DNA of 64,000 nt. It comes from CAVURS01 sp963834425. GTDB lineage: Bacteria; Actinomycetota; Actinomycetes; Actinomycetales; CAVURS01. Positions 7,781 through 16,183 of this stretch are shown here, in pieces. The notes beneath the pieces were generated by a model. The model was given only the letters and a program-made list of their open reading frames with translations, made no database searches and was not told the origin of the DNA. Each line of letters begins with the position of its first letter. Within the stretch, counting starts at the first letter, position 1. Location: assembly GCA_963834425.1 (NCBI GenBank), contig CAWIBR010000005.1, positions 124,001-188,000 of the forward strand, read 5' to 3'. The position numbers and the translations under genes were made by a program.

Positions 7781-8599
7781 TCACGCCTGCTCGCGCGAGC
7801 ACCACCAGGTCGTTCGGCCGCCGACCGTGCCGCGAACCATCGGCGCCCCGTCCCGCGGACATTGCGCACCCGGCCGGCGGAACTCGATGAGCGACAACGT
7901 GTGTACGCCGCCTCCGGCCAGCGCGCGGTCGATGGTCCGGCGTACGGCGCGAAAGAGCCGCTCGACGTCGCGGCGGTCGAGGTCCTTGACCGACCGGGCC
8001 GGGTTGATCCGGGCCAACCACAGGGCCTGGTCGGCGAGCAGGTTGCCGATGCCGGCGACCGCCTCCTGGTCGAGCAGGCGGGCCTTGACCGGCGCGGACC
8101 CACCCGCCAGCGCGAGCCGGAAGTCGCGCAGGGTCATCTCGTGGGCGTCCGGCCCGAGCGCATCGATGTCGGGATCGAGCCGCACCCGGCCGAGCCGGCG
8201 CGGGTCGACGAGGAGCAGCGCGCCGCCGTCGGCGAAGGACAGCGAGAACCGTGAGTACCGGTAGTCGCCGGGCGCACGGCCCCGCTCCCAGTAGTCGCCG
8301 CCGTCGACCTCGTGGCCCTTGCCGTCGGCGATGACGATCTTGCCGGACATGCCGAGGTGGACGCCGAGCATCGGCCCGGGCGTGCGGGCCCGGCCCACCC
8401 CGGAGGTCTCGCACCACATGCTCTTGCCGCGCCGATGAGCCACGGTGAGCCGGCGACCGACCAGCGCGCGGTGGAGGTCGCCCGGCTGGTGCGGCCGGCA
8501 CTCGTAGGTGTCGGAGTCGTCGACGTCGACGATCCGCCGGCCCAGCGCCGCCCGCTCGATGACCAGGCGCGCGGACTCCACCTCGGGGAGCTCGGGCAC
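7781..8599 (-). CDS. Fpg/Nei family DNA glycosylase with an unusual zinc finger
   Basis: 272-residue base-excision repair glycosylase/AP lyase. The start MPELPEVE supplies the catalytic Pro2 and Glu3. The helix-two-turn-helix region (AVAGIGNLLADQALWLARI, about residues 180-200) is intact. The C-terminal zinc finger is atypical: it reads CPRD...WWCSREQ, so only two of the four expected cysteines remain, with Asp and Glu at the other two places. Starts at GTG 8599, 1 nt after the TGA of the upstream DUF1801 gene, so the two are probably translationally coupled. Substrate preference (oxidised purines versus pyrimidines) cannot be read from sequence. Confidence 0.88.
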   Translation of the reverse strand: MPELPEVESARLVIERAALGRRIVDVDDSDTYECRPHQPGDLHRALVGRRLTVAHRRGKSMWCETSGVGRARTPGPMLGVHLGMSGKIVIADGKGHEVDGGDYWERGRAPGDYRYSRFSLSFADGGALLLVDPRRLGRVRLDPDIDALGPDAHEMTLRDFRLALAGGSAPVKARLLDQEAVAGIGNLLADQALWLARINPARSVKDLDRRDVERLFRAVRRTIDRALAGGGVHTLSLIEFRRPGAQCPRDGAPMVRGTVGGRTTWWCSREQA

Positions 8600-8600
8600 C

Positions 8601-8996
8601 TCAGGCCTGCCGTTGCTGCACGGCCCGCCAACCGCCCGCGCGGTTGTTGGCGATCACCGCGCGCAGCAGGGCCAGCAGGGCCGTCTCGTCGAGCCGGGTG
8701 TCGGCGTAGATCTGGATCGACCGAGCCGTCGCGTTGCCCTGCCCCTGGTTGATCAGGCCGGTCGGGTCCGGCGCGATCGGGTCGTAGACGAAGACGTTGA
8801 CGTGGTCCTTGGTCGCCAGCAGCGCACAGATGTTGCCGTCCAGCACGAAGTACGGCCGGTCGGTGCGCTTGATCGTCTCGCTGACCTCGGGGTCGGCGGC
8901 GTGCACGACCTCGCGGACCTGCCGGCAGATGGCCTGTTGCCAGCCCGGGAGCGCATCGATGTAGTGATCAACCCGCTCGTCGCGCTGTCCGCTCAT
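8601..8996 (-). CDS. DUF1801 domain protein (YdhG-like)
   Basis: 131 residues, single compact domain matching DUF1801: RVDHYIDALPGWQQAICRQVREVV near the N-terminus, then YFVLDGNICALLATKDHVNVFVY and a helical end. No signal peptide or membrane segment. Family members are small cytoplasmic proteins of unknown biochemical role. It is the first gene of a two-gene unit with the Fpg/Nei glycosylase, which follows after 1 nt; this pairing hints at a repair-linked role, but that is inference only. Confidence 0.82.
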   Translation of the reverse strand: MSGQRDERVDHYIDALPGWQQAICRQVREVVHAADPEVSETIKRTDRPYFVLDGNICALLATKDHVNVFVYDPIAPDPTGLINQGQGNATARSIQIYADTRLDETALLALLRAVIANNRAGGWRAVQQRQA

Positions 8997-9075
8997 CGTC
9001 CCAGTCTGGCGGGCCCCGTCCGATCGCCGCTCGGCGGCGATCGGACGGGCCTCACGTGACGCAGTCAGGCGGCGG

Positions 9076-10689
9076 TCAGGCGGCGGGCACCGTGGCGTCG
9101 CTCGGCAGGTCCTGCTTCTTGGCGTTGACCATCAGCAGCGCGACCAAGAACGCGACCGTCAGCAGGATCGCTCCGGCGAAGAACGCCACGTGGTAACCGT
9201 GCAGCAGCGCGGACGGCGTCAGCTTGGCGACCTGCTCCGGGTTGGTGAGATGGGCCGTGAAGTAGGCCGTCACCGCGCCGGCGAACAGCGTGTTGAGCAG
9301 CGCCGTCCCCAACGAGCCACCGATCTGCTGCGAGGTGTTCAGCACCGCACTGCCGACACCGGCGTCGTGCGAGCTGATGCCGAGCAGCGCCAGGCTCGAC
9401 GCGGGGATGAAGACCCCGGCCAGTCCGACGCTCATCAGGATCTCCGACGGCAGCACGTGGGTCGTGTAGGACGTCGTCGCGCTGATCTGGGTCAGCCAGA
9501 GCATGCCGACCACCGCCATCGCCAGACCCGGCACCATCAGCGGTTTGGGTCCGACGCGGGGTAGCAGCTGAGCCACGACTCCCGCGGTCAGGATGATGCC
9601 CACGCTGAACGGCAAGAACGCGAAGCCGGACTTCAGCGGGCTGTAACCCAGGTTGACCTGGAAGTAGTAGGTCAGGAACAGGAACATCGCGAACAGCCCG
9701 GCTCCGACCAGCAGGAACATCAGGTACGACGCGCCCCGGTTGCGGTCCAACAGCACGCGCAGCGGCAGCAACGGGTTCGGGGCCCGCATCTCCCAGAGCA
9801 CGAAACCGGCGAGCAGGATCACCGCGACGACCAGGAAGAAGATGGTCGACGAGTCGCCCCAGCCCAGCACCGAGGTGTCGGTCGGGTCGTCCGGGTGCTT
9901 GACCTTGGCGGCCTCGGTGAACCCGTAGACCAGCGAGACCAGACCCAGCGTGGCCATCAGGACGCCCGGGATGTCGTAGCGGGTGTTGCCGTGCGCCTTG
10001 CTCTCGTGGACCAGCGGAATCGCGGCACCGGCGACGATCAGCGAGATGGGCACGTTGACCCCGAGGCACCAGCGCCACGACGCGTACTCGGTCAGGACAC
10101 CACCGACGATCAGGCCGATCGCCGCCCCGCCTCCGGCGAGCGCGCCGAAGACGCCGAAGGCCTTGGCCCGCTCCTTGGGCTCGGTGAACATCACCGTGAC
10201 GATGGACAGCGACGCGGGAGCCATCAGCGCCGCGAACCCGCCCTGCAGCGCGCGGGCGGCGAACAGCATGCCCTCGGTCTGCGCGAAGCCGCCGAGCGCG
10301 GAGGCCCCGGCAAAGCCGAGCAGGCCGATGATGAAGGTGCGCTTGCGTCCGGTGTAGTCAGCGATCCGGCCGCCCAGCAGCAAGAGGCCGCCGAAGGCCA
10401 GCGTGTAGGCCGTCACCACCCATTGGCGGTCGGCGTTGGAGATGCCGAGGTCCTTCTGCGCGCTCGGCAGCGCGATGTTCACGATCGAGGCGTCGAGCAC
10501 GATCATCAGCTGGGCGGCGGCCAGGACGGCGAGCGCCCACCACCGGCGGGGGTCGGCCTCTTCGGCCGACCCGAGCTCACCGGGGAAGCTGGTGGTCGGG
10601 GTGTCCGGCGCCGCTGCGGACGCAACGTCAGCGGGGGGCGCCTCGGGGGCGGTCGTGGGGTCGTCAGGTGGCGAAGCGGGGACGGTCAC
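9076..10689 (-). CDS. DHA2-family drug efflux transporter (MFS, 14 TM)
   Basis: 537-residue proton-driven exporter of the EmrB/QacA (DHA2) type. After a Pro/Ala-rich cytosolic N-terminus of about 45 residues the first helix carries LDASIVNIALPS (motif D1, with the membrane Asp). The loop between helices 2 and 3 has GRIADYTGRKR (motif A), and motif C is found in the fifth helix (GALAGGGAAIGLIVGG). About 14 hydrophobic segments follow. GTG start at 10689 with GGAGG 5 nt before it. No TetR or MarR gene adjoins it. Substrates are unknown. Confidence 0.88.
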   Translation of the reverse strand: MTVPASPPDDPTTAPEAPPADVASAAAPDTPTTSFPGELGSAEEADPRRWWALAVLAAAQLMIVLDASIVNIALPSAQKDLGISNADRQWVVTAYTLAFGGLLLLGGRIADYTGRKRTFIIGLLGFAGASALGGFAQTEGMLFAARALQGGFAALMAPASLSIVTVMFTEPKERAKAFGVFGALAGGGAAIGLIVGGVLTEYASWRWCLGVNVPISLIVAGAAIPLVHESKAHGNTRYDIPGVLMATLGLVSLVYGFTEAAKVKHPDDPTDTSVLGWGDSSTIFFLVVAVILLAGFVLWEMRAPNPLLPLRVLLDRNRGASYLMFLLVGAGLFAMFLFLTYYFQVNLGYSPLKSGFAFLPFSVGIILTAGVVAQLLPRVGPKPLMVPGLAMAVVGMLWLTQISATTSYTTHVLPSEILMSVGLAGVFIPASSLALLGISSHDAGVGSAVLNTSQQIGGSLGTALLNTLFAGAVTAYFTAHLTNPEQVAKLTPSALLHGYHVAFFAGAILLTVAFLVALLMVNAKKQDLPSDATVPAA

Positions 10690-10918
10690 AGGTCCTCCAA
10701 CGAGTTCGGTCGGGCGGGGGCCGGCGGGCCAGACCGGTCAACTGCGGGAGCGCACGTCGTCGTGGGCGAGAAGCCGTCGGTGCGAGCACCGATTTCTGGG
10801 CAACCATCGGCCTCGCGCTGGTATGCCCGGTGTCCACCGTAGAGGCGGGGTCCGACAGCCGCGGCTACGGCCGCCACGGCCGGCAGCACCCTCACATCAG
10901 GTCACCTCCCGACGTTGG
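10690..10918. other. Divergent intergenic region
   Basis: 229 bp between the divergent MFS exporter and Ogt genes. It contains the Shine-Dalgarno site for the exporter (GGAGG) and presumably both promoters, but no clear -10/-35 pair, long hairpin or coding sequence was recognised. Confidence 0.5.
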
Positions 10919-11470
10919 ATGAGCATGAGCCTGCGCATCCCTGACGTCGCTGACCCCTCTGACACCCGGCACGGCCGGATCGTGACCGAGCTGGGCGAGC
11001 TGACCCTGGCCGCGCACGGCGCCTGCCTGACCGGCGTGTACTTCCCCGGTCACTGGCCTCGGCCGTCGGCCGCGGCGTACGGCCGGCTGGTGGTGGTGGC
11101 GGACGATCCCGTGCTCAACCAGGCAGGGAGCGAGCTCGAGGAGTACCTCACCGGCCGGCGGACGAGCTTCGACCTGCCGACCCGCGCCACCGGGACGCCG
11201 TTCCAGGAGCGGGTCTGGGCGCTGCTGAGAGAGATCCCGTTCGGCACGACCACGACGTACGGCGCGCTGGCCGAGCGGCTGGGCGAGCGGGCGCTGGCCC
11301 AGGAGGTCGGGCAGGCCGTGGGCCGCAACCCGCTCTCGATCGTGGTGCCGTGTCATCGGGTCGTGGGCAGCGGTGGCCGGCTCACGGGGTACGCCGGGGG
11401 CCTGGATCGCAAACGGCGGCTGCTGGAGCTGGAGGAGCCGGCTGCGCTCGCGGCCGAGCGGCTGTTCTGA
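10919..11470 (+). CDS. ogt: Methylated-DNA-protein-cysteine S-methyltransferase
   Basis: 183 residues; a suicide repair protein that moves the methyl group from O6-methylguanine to its own cysteine. The active-site motif PCHRV is intact in IVVPCHRVVGSGG, and the DNA-binding part contains the arginine-finger region FGTTTTYGALAERLG and the Asn hinge QAVGRNPLS just before it. Start is ATG 10919 or ATG 10925 (both in frame, no strong Shine-Dalgarno). Followed after 23 bp by an oxidoreductase gene on the same strand. Length is typical of single-domain Ogt without an AdaA domain. Confidence 0.92.
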   Translation: MSMSLRIPDVADPSDTRHGRIVTELGELTLAAHGACLTGVYFPGHWPRPSAAAYGRLVVVADDPVLNQAGSELEEYLTGRRTSFDLPTRATGTPFQERVWALLREIPFGTTTTYGALAERLGERALAQEVGQAVGRNPLSIVVPCHRVVGSGGRLTGYAGGLDRKRRLLELEEPAALAAERLF

Positions 11471-11493
11471 CGCCGACGTGCCAGTGTGGCGGG

Positions 11494-12522
11494 ATGACCA
11501 ACCGAGCCGCGACGTACAGCCAGACCGGCGATCCGGATGTCCTGCAGGTGGTGGACCGCCCGCTCCGGGAGCCGGGCCCGGGTGAGGTCCGCGTCCAGAT
11601 CCATCGGTCGGGGGTCAACCCCACGGACTGGAAGTCGCGCCAGGGGAGCACTCCGGGGGAGCCGGTCGACCCGCCGCAGGTGCCCAACCATGACGGGGCT
11701 GGGGTGGTGGACGCGGTCGGCGCCGGCGTCGAGGCGGCGCTGCACGGACTGCGGGTCTGGACCTGGGAGGCGGCCTACCAGCGCCCGGAAGGCACCGCTC
11801 AGGAGTTCGCGATCGTGCCGGCTCGCCAGGTGGTGTTCCTGCCCGACTCGGCGAGCTTCGACCTGGGCGCGTCCCTGGGGGTGCCGTTCATCACGGCCCA
11901 CCGGTGCCTGACCGTCACCGAGGAGGGGCCGCGCCGGCTCGGACCGGGGACGCTGGCTGGCCGGGTCGTCCTGGTCGCCGGAGGAGCCGGCGCGGTCGGC
12001 AACGCCGCCATCCAGCTCGCCCGCTGGTCCGACGCCACCGTGATCACCACGATCAGCAGCCCGGCCAAGGCCCAGCTCGCAGCGGCCGCGGGAGCCGACC
12101 ATGTCATCGACTACCGCCAGCAGGACGTCGTGGCCGAGGTGCGCAAGATCTCCGAGCGCGGGGTCGACACGATCGTCGAGGTCAACCCGTCGACCAATGC
12201 GGCGATCGACGCCGCGGTCATCGCGCACCTCGGCTCGGTGGCGATCTATGCGAACAACGGTGGCAACGACGTGACGTTGCCGGTGCGCCCGCTGATGGTG
12301 CCCAATGCGCGGTGGCAGTTCGTCCTGCTCTACACGTTGCCTCGAGAGGCCAAGGCGTTCGCCGTCGAGGACATCTCGGCCGCTGTCCTCGACGGTGCCG
12401 TGCGGGTCGGACCGGAGGTCGGCCTGCCGGTGCACCACTACCCGCTCGAGCAGGCGGCCCAGGCCCATGCGGCGGTGCAGTCGGGAGCGACCGGGAAGGT
12501 GCTGATCGACGTCCGCGACTAG
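11494..12522 (+). CDS. Zinc-free quinone oxidoreductase-type medium-chain dehydrogenase
   Basis: 342 residues of the medium-chain dehydrogenase/reductase superfamily, quinone oxidoreductase branch. The catalytic half includes RSGVNPTDWKSRQG and NHDGAGVVDAVG. The Rossmann half begins with the NADPH motif VLVAGGAGAVGNAAIQLAR (about residue 150). The zinc-ligand cysteines of alcohol dehydrogenases are absent, which points to NADPH-dependent reduction of quinones or enones. ATG 11494 follows a GGCGGG stretch. Possibly co-transcribed with ogt; no pathway partner is nearby. Confidence 0.85.
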   Translation: MTNRAATYSQTGDPDVLQVVDRPLREPGPGEVRVQIHRSGVNPTDWKSRQGSTPGEPVDPPQVPNHDGAGVVDAVGAGVEAALHGLRVWTWEAAYQRPEGTAQEFAIVPARQVVFLPDSASFDLGASLGVPFITAHRCLTVTEEGPRRLGPGTLAGRVVLVAGGAGAVGNAAIQLARWSDATVITTISSPAKAQLAAAAGADHVIDYRQQDVVAEVRKISERGVDTIVEVNPSTNAAIDAAVIAHLGSVAIYANNGGNDVTLPVRPLMVPNARWQFVLLYTLPREAKAFAVEDISAAVLDGAVRVGPEVGLPVHHYPLEQAAQAHAAVQSGATGKVLIDVRD

Positions 12523-12559
12523 CCGTCAGAGCTGGCTCGGTTGGCTCAGCTCGGCTCGC

Positions 12560-13321
12560 TCAGTCGGGGCGACCGGTCGCCGTCCAGGCGACCGCTTCGA
12601 GATCGAAAGGTCCGTGCGGCATGAGTTCTGCGCAATGCGCGCGCAGCTCCTGTCGTCGGGTCGGGTCGAGCTGCGCGACGTACGCTCCGGCCGGACCCAC
12701 GCCGAGCGTGTAGGGCTCCCACCATTCGTCGTACGACGAGTAGTGCACGCGTACGGTCAGCGTCGCGGGGCGGATCTCGCGCAGCCCGGCCCGGCCGAAG
12801 AGCTCCACCAGATGTCCCTCGCGAGCCCCCGCCAGGTCGGACTCGCCGCGGGATTGCGGGTCGAGATCGTGGACCGCGCGCCAGAAGTCCGACAGCGGCC
12901 CGCGGCCGCCGGCGAAGTCCCAGACGCAGGCCGCGACCAGGCCGCCGGGCCGGGTGACGCGCGCCATCTCGGCGATCCCCGCGACCGGATCGGCCATGAA
13001 GTGGACGACGAGCTGAGCCACGGTCAGGTCGAACTCGTCGTCGGCGAAGGGCAACGCCTCGGCCGGACCGAGGCGCACATCGACGCCGGGGAGGCGCTCG
13101 CGGGCGGCCTCGACGAACGGCTCGGACGGATCAACCGCCGCGACCAACCCCGCGCCGAGTCGGCTCACCAGGACCTCGGTCAACGCGCCCGGCCCGCAGC
13201 CGACATCCAGCGCCCGCTGCCCAGGTGACGGATCGACCAACCGCACGAACTCGGCGGCCAGCGGCTCGGAGAACCGGCCCATGAACCGGCCGTAGGCGTC
13301 AGCGCTGACCTGGAAGCTCAT
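12560..13321 (-). CDS. Class I SAM-dependent methyltransferase
   Basis: 253 residues, single Rossmann-type methyltransferase. Motif I is LDVGCGPGALTEVL (about 38-51), the acidic end of strand 2 is AVDPSEPFV, and post-I/II motifs are ALPFADDEFDLTVAQ and RVTRPGGLVAACVWD. This matches the UbiE/Methyltransf_11 type that modifies small molecules. ATG 13321 is preceded by a G-rich purine run. Convergent with the quinone oxidoreductase gene. The acceptor is unknown. Confidence 0.85.
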   Translation of the reverse strand: MSFQVSADAYGRFMGRFSEPLAAEFVRLVDPSPGQRALDVGCGPGALTEVLVSRLGAGLVAAVDPSEPFVEAARERLPGVDVRLGPAEALPFADDEFDLTVAQLVVHFMADPVAGIAEMARVTRPGGLVAACVWDFAGGRGPLSDFWRAVHDLDPQSRGESDLAGAREGHLVELFGRAGLREIRPATLTVRVHYSSYDEWWEPYTLGVGPAGAYVAQLDPTRRQELRAHCAELMPHGPFDLEAVAWTATGRPD

Positions 13322-13544
13322 CCCTGCCCCTCGGGCCGAGACGCTCGCGCAGCGGTCATGCGGGGACAGTAGCGCCGGGCTGGTCGTCGACGGGTCGTCG
13401 GTGGATCGTCGGCATTGGTCGGGCGACCAGCGGATTCGGCGTAGTCTGCGAGCACCGAGGATCGTTGTTCGCCGGCCTCTGTCGGCGCCGCCTCAGCGCA
13501 CCACTCACCGCCGGCCGGATCTGGCCGCAGTCAGGCGCTCGCCC

Positions 13545-13760
13545 ATGATCGACTCGCGGTTCGACGGTCCGACTCAAGTGCACCCCGGCGGTGCCCACCC
13601 TTCGACCTGCGCCTGCGGGCACCCCGAGGACGACCATGATCGGGTGGCTCAACGGTTCTGCGCGGCCACCCGGTCCAACGCACTCTCGCGGAACTGCGTC
13701 TGCGTGCCCGCGGTCAGCGAGGCCCTGGACCGGCTCAACGGCCGCGGCATGCTGCACTGA
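13545..13760 (+). CDS. Small cysteine-rich hypothetical protein
   Basis: 71 residues. After a short polar start it has CACGHP-x3-HDRVAQRFC and, 14 residues later, NCVC, giving five cysteines and two histidines spaced like a small metal-binding knuckle. Similar short actinobacterial proteins with CxCGHP...C...CxC arrangements exist, but I know no function for them. Start chosen at ATG 13545; no clear Shine-Dalgarno. Its last 112 bp overlap the 3' end of the racemase gene on the other strand; the racemase extends past its usual family end there, so one of the two ends may be wrong. Confidence 0.5.
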   Translation: MIDSRFDGPTQVHPGGAHPSTCACGHPEDDHDRVAQRFCAATRSNALSRNCVCVPAVSEALDRLNGRGMLH

Positions 13761-14860
13761 CCCGACTGCTCGATCGGGTCCCGGACCGTGTCCTGCGACA
13801 AGGGGCCTTCCACCTTTGTGACGAAGGGTGAGGTCATCGCCCGCAGCAGCGCGCTGTAGCGCAGGCCCATCCGGATCTGGTCGCCGACGACGAGGTCGGT
13901 CTCGCCGACATCGACCACCAGGTGGTCACTGCTCGCTCCCAGCAGCGTGATGCCCGCGGGGAAGGTCAGCCCGTCCGGGTCCACGTCCTGCTGTCCGATG
14001 GCCAGGATCGCCTGGCGGACAACACCATCGTCGGGTCGCGGCCGGGCCGTGCCGAAGGCCGACTCGCCGATCTCTCCCCAGGGTTGAGCGGGCTTGGTCT
14101 TGAGCTCGATCACCTCGGCGGTCAGGGTGAACGCGTCGGTCCGCAGTCCGGTCACCGGTCGCCGGTGCAACGGCTCCGTCCCGAGCAGGATGGCCTCGCC
14201 GAGCCGCAGTTCGTTGACTCGGCCGACGTCATCAGTGGTCAGAGCCCACTCCAGGTTGGCCGAGTTGCCGCCGGAGACGACTGAAAGCCCTGTGCCGTAG
14301 GCGGTTTCCGCCTCAGCAGCCAGCCGGGAGAGCTCGTCCATCTTGTGTTGGTCGGGCACGACACCGCTCTGGCAAGCCAGGTTGGTGCCGATCCCGGTCA
14401 GGCGAAGGCCCTGGCAATGGCGCAGGCTGACGGCCAGTTCGACCAGGTCGGCTGCGGCCACACCCTCGCGGAGGTCACCGAGCTCGACCATCAGCACGAC
14501 GTCATGCGCGACGCGCTGCCGATGGGCCGCCTCCTCAAGAGCAGCCAACACGGCGGGTTCGGTATTGAGGCTGACGTCGGCCAACCGCACGACCCGGTCG
14601 ACCTGGCTCAGCATCGGCGACCGGATGAGGGTCAGCGGCCCGGGGACCTCGGCGGCCCGGAGCCGGGCGAGGTTCTCGACCCGCGAGTCACCGAGCCCGG
14701 ACACGCCCCCGGCCAGCATGGCCGAAGCGACGCCGGGCGAGGCGAGGGTGGCCTTGCCGATCCCGAGGACGCGAATGCCCTTGGGGGAGAGCCGATCCAC
14801 CAGCTGCCGAGCGTTGTCCCGAATGGCGTCGAGGTCGACGTCCAGCCGCGGCAGGCTCAC
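13649..14860 (-). CDS. Alanine/ornithine racemase family PLP enzyme
   Basis: 403 residues, fold-type III PLP enzyme of the alanine racemase N-domain family resembling ornithine racemases. The PLP lysine is in GIGKATLASP (about residue 36), and PLP phosphate-binding and substrate-side motifs follow (GTNLACQSG, SGGNSANLEW, NELRLGEAILLG). The family normally ends near RYSALLRAMTSPFVTKV (about residue 355); the extra 47 residues run antisense to the small cysteine-rich gene and may be out of frame. GTG start overlaps the TGA of the upstream DUF1611 gene by 4 bp (GTGA), so the two are co-translated. Likely role: interconversion of D- and L-amino acids in one pathway with that partner. Confidence 0.8.
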   Translation of the reverse strand: MSLPRLDVDLDAIRDNARQLVDRLSPKGIRVLGIGKATLASPGVASAMLAGGVSGLGDSRVENLARLRAAEVPGPLTLIRSPMLSQVDRVVRLADVSLNTEPAVLAALEEAAHRQRVAHDVVLMVELGDLREGVAAADLVELAVSLRHCQGLRLTGIGTNLACQSGVVPDQHKMDELSRLAAEAETAYGTGLSVVSGGNSANLEWALTTDDVGRVNELRLGEAILLGTEPLHRRPVTGLRTDAFTLTAEVIELKTKPAQPWGEIGESAFGTARPRPDDGVVRQAILAIGQQDVDPDGLTFPAGITLLGASSDHLVVDVGETDLVVGDQIRMGLRYSALLRAMTSPFVTKVEGPLSQDTVRDPIEQSGQCSMPRPLSRSRASLTAGTQTQFRESALDRVAAQNR

Positions 14861-16026
14861 CGCCCGCTCGGGACGAGGGCGGCACCGATCTCGGGGAAGG
14901 CCAACGCGACCATGTCGACCAGGCGGTCCAGGGGACGGGTCAGCGGGTCGGTCACGGGCACGCCGAGCTCGTCGTGGAGCTGGACGATGGACTCACCGAC
15001 CTCGTCATCGGTCATTCCCTCGTGGTTGATCGCGACCCCGATGACGGTCGTGTCCGCGAAGGCCTGGATGAGGGCGATCTCGCTCGCAATCGTGGGCATC
15101 GGCATCATCGGGAAGTCACCCAGCATTTCGCGGCGGGGCGCGTGTTGCACGATGACGCCAGCCGGCCGGCTGCCGCGCAGGATGTGGGCCGACGTGAGGT
15201 ACGCCGGGTGGCTGAGCGCGCCCTGGCCCTCGACCACGATCACGTCCGGATGCTCGCCCTCGAAGGCGGCGACCACCTGGTCCTCGACCTCACCCGAGCA
15301 GAACTGCGGCACCAGCGCGTCGAGCGCAACGCCGTACTTGCCGCCTTGGATCAGCGTCGTCTGCCCCGTGCCCACCATGACCGCTTTGATCCCACGCTCG
15401 TTGAGGGCCTGCACGAGAAGCGTTGCGGTGGTGCGCTTCCCGATCGCGCCGTCGGTGCCCAAGACGGCGATCCGCGGGCAGGTCACGTCGAAGATCCGGC
15501 CGGAGAAGAGATGCAGGTCCTTCTTCTCCTTGGGCCGGCGGACGTCGGTGATGGTCACGCCGGACAGGATGCTGGCCGCGACGAACTCCGCGTCGTCGTT
15601 GAGGAACTCGTGCAGGCCGTTGATGACGTGCATGCCCCGGGCCATCCCGTCGAGCAGGACGATCCGTTGCTCCGGCGAGAGGAGCCCGTCGGCCGGGGCG
15701 AGCCCGCAGATCAGGTAGTCAGGCACCTGTCCGGCCGCGTCGATCGCCTCGGTCAGACCGGCGACGACCGGGATGCCGTTGGCGACGCCGTCCAGGAACA
15801 GTCCCGCGTCCACGCCGGCCTGGCGGCTGTCGATGATGCTGAGGATGTCGTACTTCTCGGAGTGCCGGACCAGGCCGTTGGCCGTCTTGCCGTCCTGCTC
15901 GCCGAACTGGCCCTCGCAGTAGACGACGGCGGTGCTCCCGGCGGGCAGAGCTGGTCCGATGGCCGGTCCGGTGGCGGGTTCGAGCACGGCGTCGGCGAAG
16001 GCGGAGCCGTTGATGGGCGGGGGCAT
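14857..16026 (-). CDS. DUF1611 family protein (DgcN-like, putative D-amino-acid N-acetyltransferase)
   Basis: 389 residues. An N-terminal Rossmann-like domain (about 30-165) is followed by a P-loop-like domain that starts with VLGTDGAIGKRTTA (about 190) and contains GTGQTTLIQGGKYGVALD and VVEGQGALSHPAY, the signature of DUF1611. Members of this family have been reported to act on D-glutamate (DgcN). Here the partner downstream, overlapping by 4 bp, is a racemase, which supports a D-amino-acid pathway; the substrate is inferred. The ATG at 16026 is only 4 nt from GAGGAG, which sits inside a perfect hairpin (16031-16053). Confidence 0.85.
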   Translation of the reverse strand: MPPPINGSAFADAVLEPATGPAIGPALPAGSTAVVYCEGQFGEQDGKTANGLVRHSEKYDILSIIDSRQAGVDAGLFLDGVANGIPVVAGLTEAIDAAGQVPDYLICGLAPADGLLSPEQRIVLLDGMARGMHVINGLHEFLNDDAEFVAASILSGVTITDVRRPKEKKDLHLFSGRIFDVTCPRIAVLGTDGAIGKRTTATLLVQALNERGIKAVMVGTGQTTLIQGGKYGVALDALVPQFCSGEVEDQVVAAFEGEHPDVIVVEGQGALSHPAYLTSAHILRGSRPAGVIVQHAPRREMLGDFPMMPMPTIASEIALIQAFADTTVIGVAINHEGMTDDEVGESIVQLHDELGVPVTDPLTRPLDRLVDMVALAFPEIGAALVPSGR

Positions 16027-16030
16027 TGCA

Positions 16031-16053
16031 CTCCTCTGAGCGACTCAGAGGAG
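16031..16053 (-). promoter_or_regulatory. Perfect hairpin hiding the ribosome binding site of the DUF1611-racemase operon
   Basis: On the minus strand CTCCTCTGAG (16053-16044), loop TCG and CTCAGAGGAG (16040-16031) form a 10-bp perfect stem. The 3' arm contains the GAGGAG Shine-Dalgarno sequence, 4 nt before the ATG at 16026, and the 5' arm contains the anti-Shine-Dalgarno CTCCTC. In mRNA this would block translation unless opened. As DNA it is also a 23-bp palindrome that a repressor could bind. Confidence 0.75.
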
Positions 16054-16183
16054 GCGACGGGATCGGAGCGGGGCTGGTGCAGCCCAACGGTCAACGAGGC
16101 GTCTTCCCTGATGGTGCGGCGATGTGCCGCGCAAATCGAACGTTACCAGGAAATCGGCCTCCTCCTGGCCAGCGAGGGTCGGG

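Noticed and set aside
13820..13845. CACCT...GGGTGA sequence as another regulon site
   Set aside because: It lies in the racemase coding sequence, the half-site spacing is wrong and no gene starts nearby.
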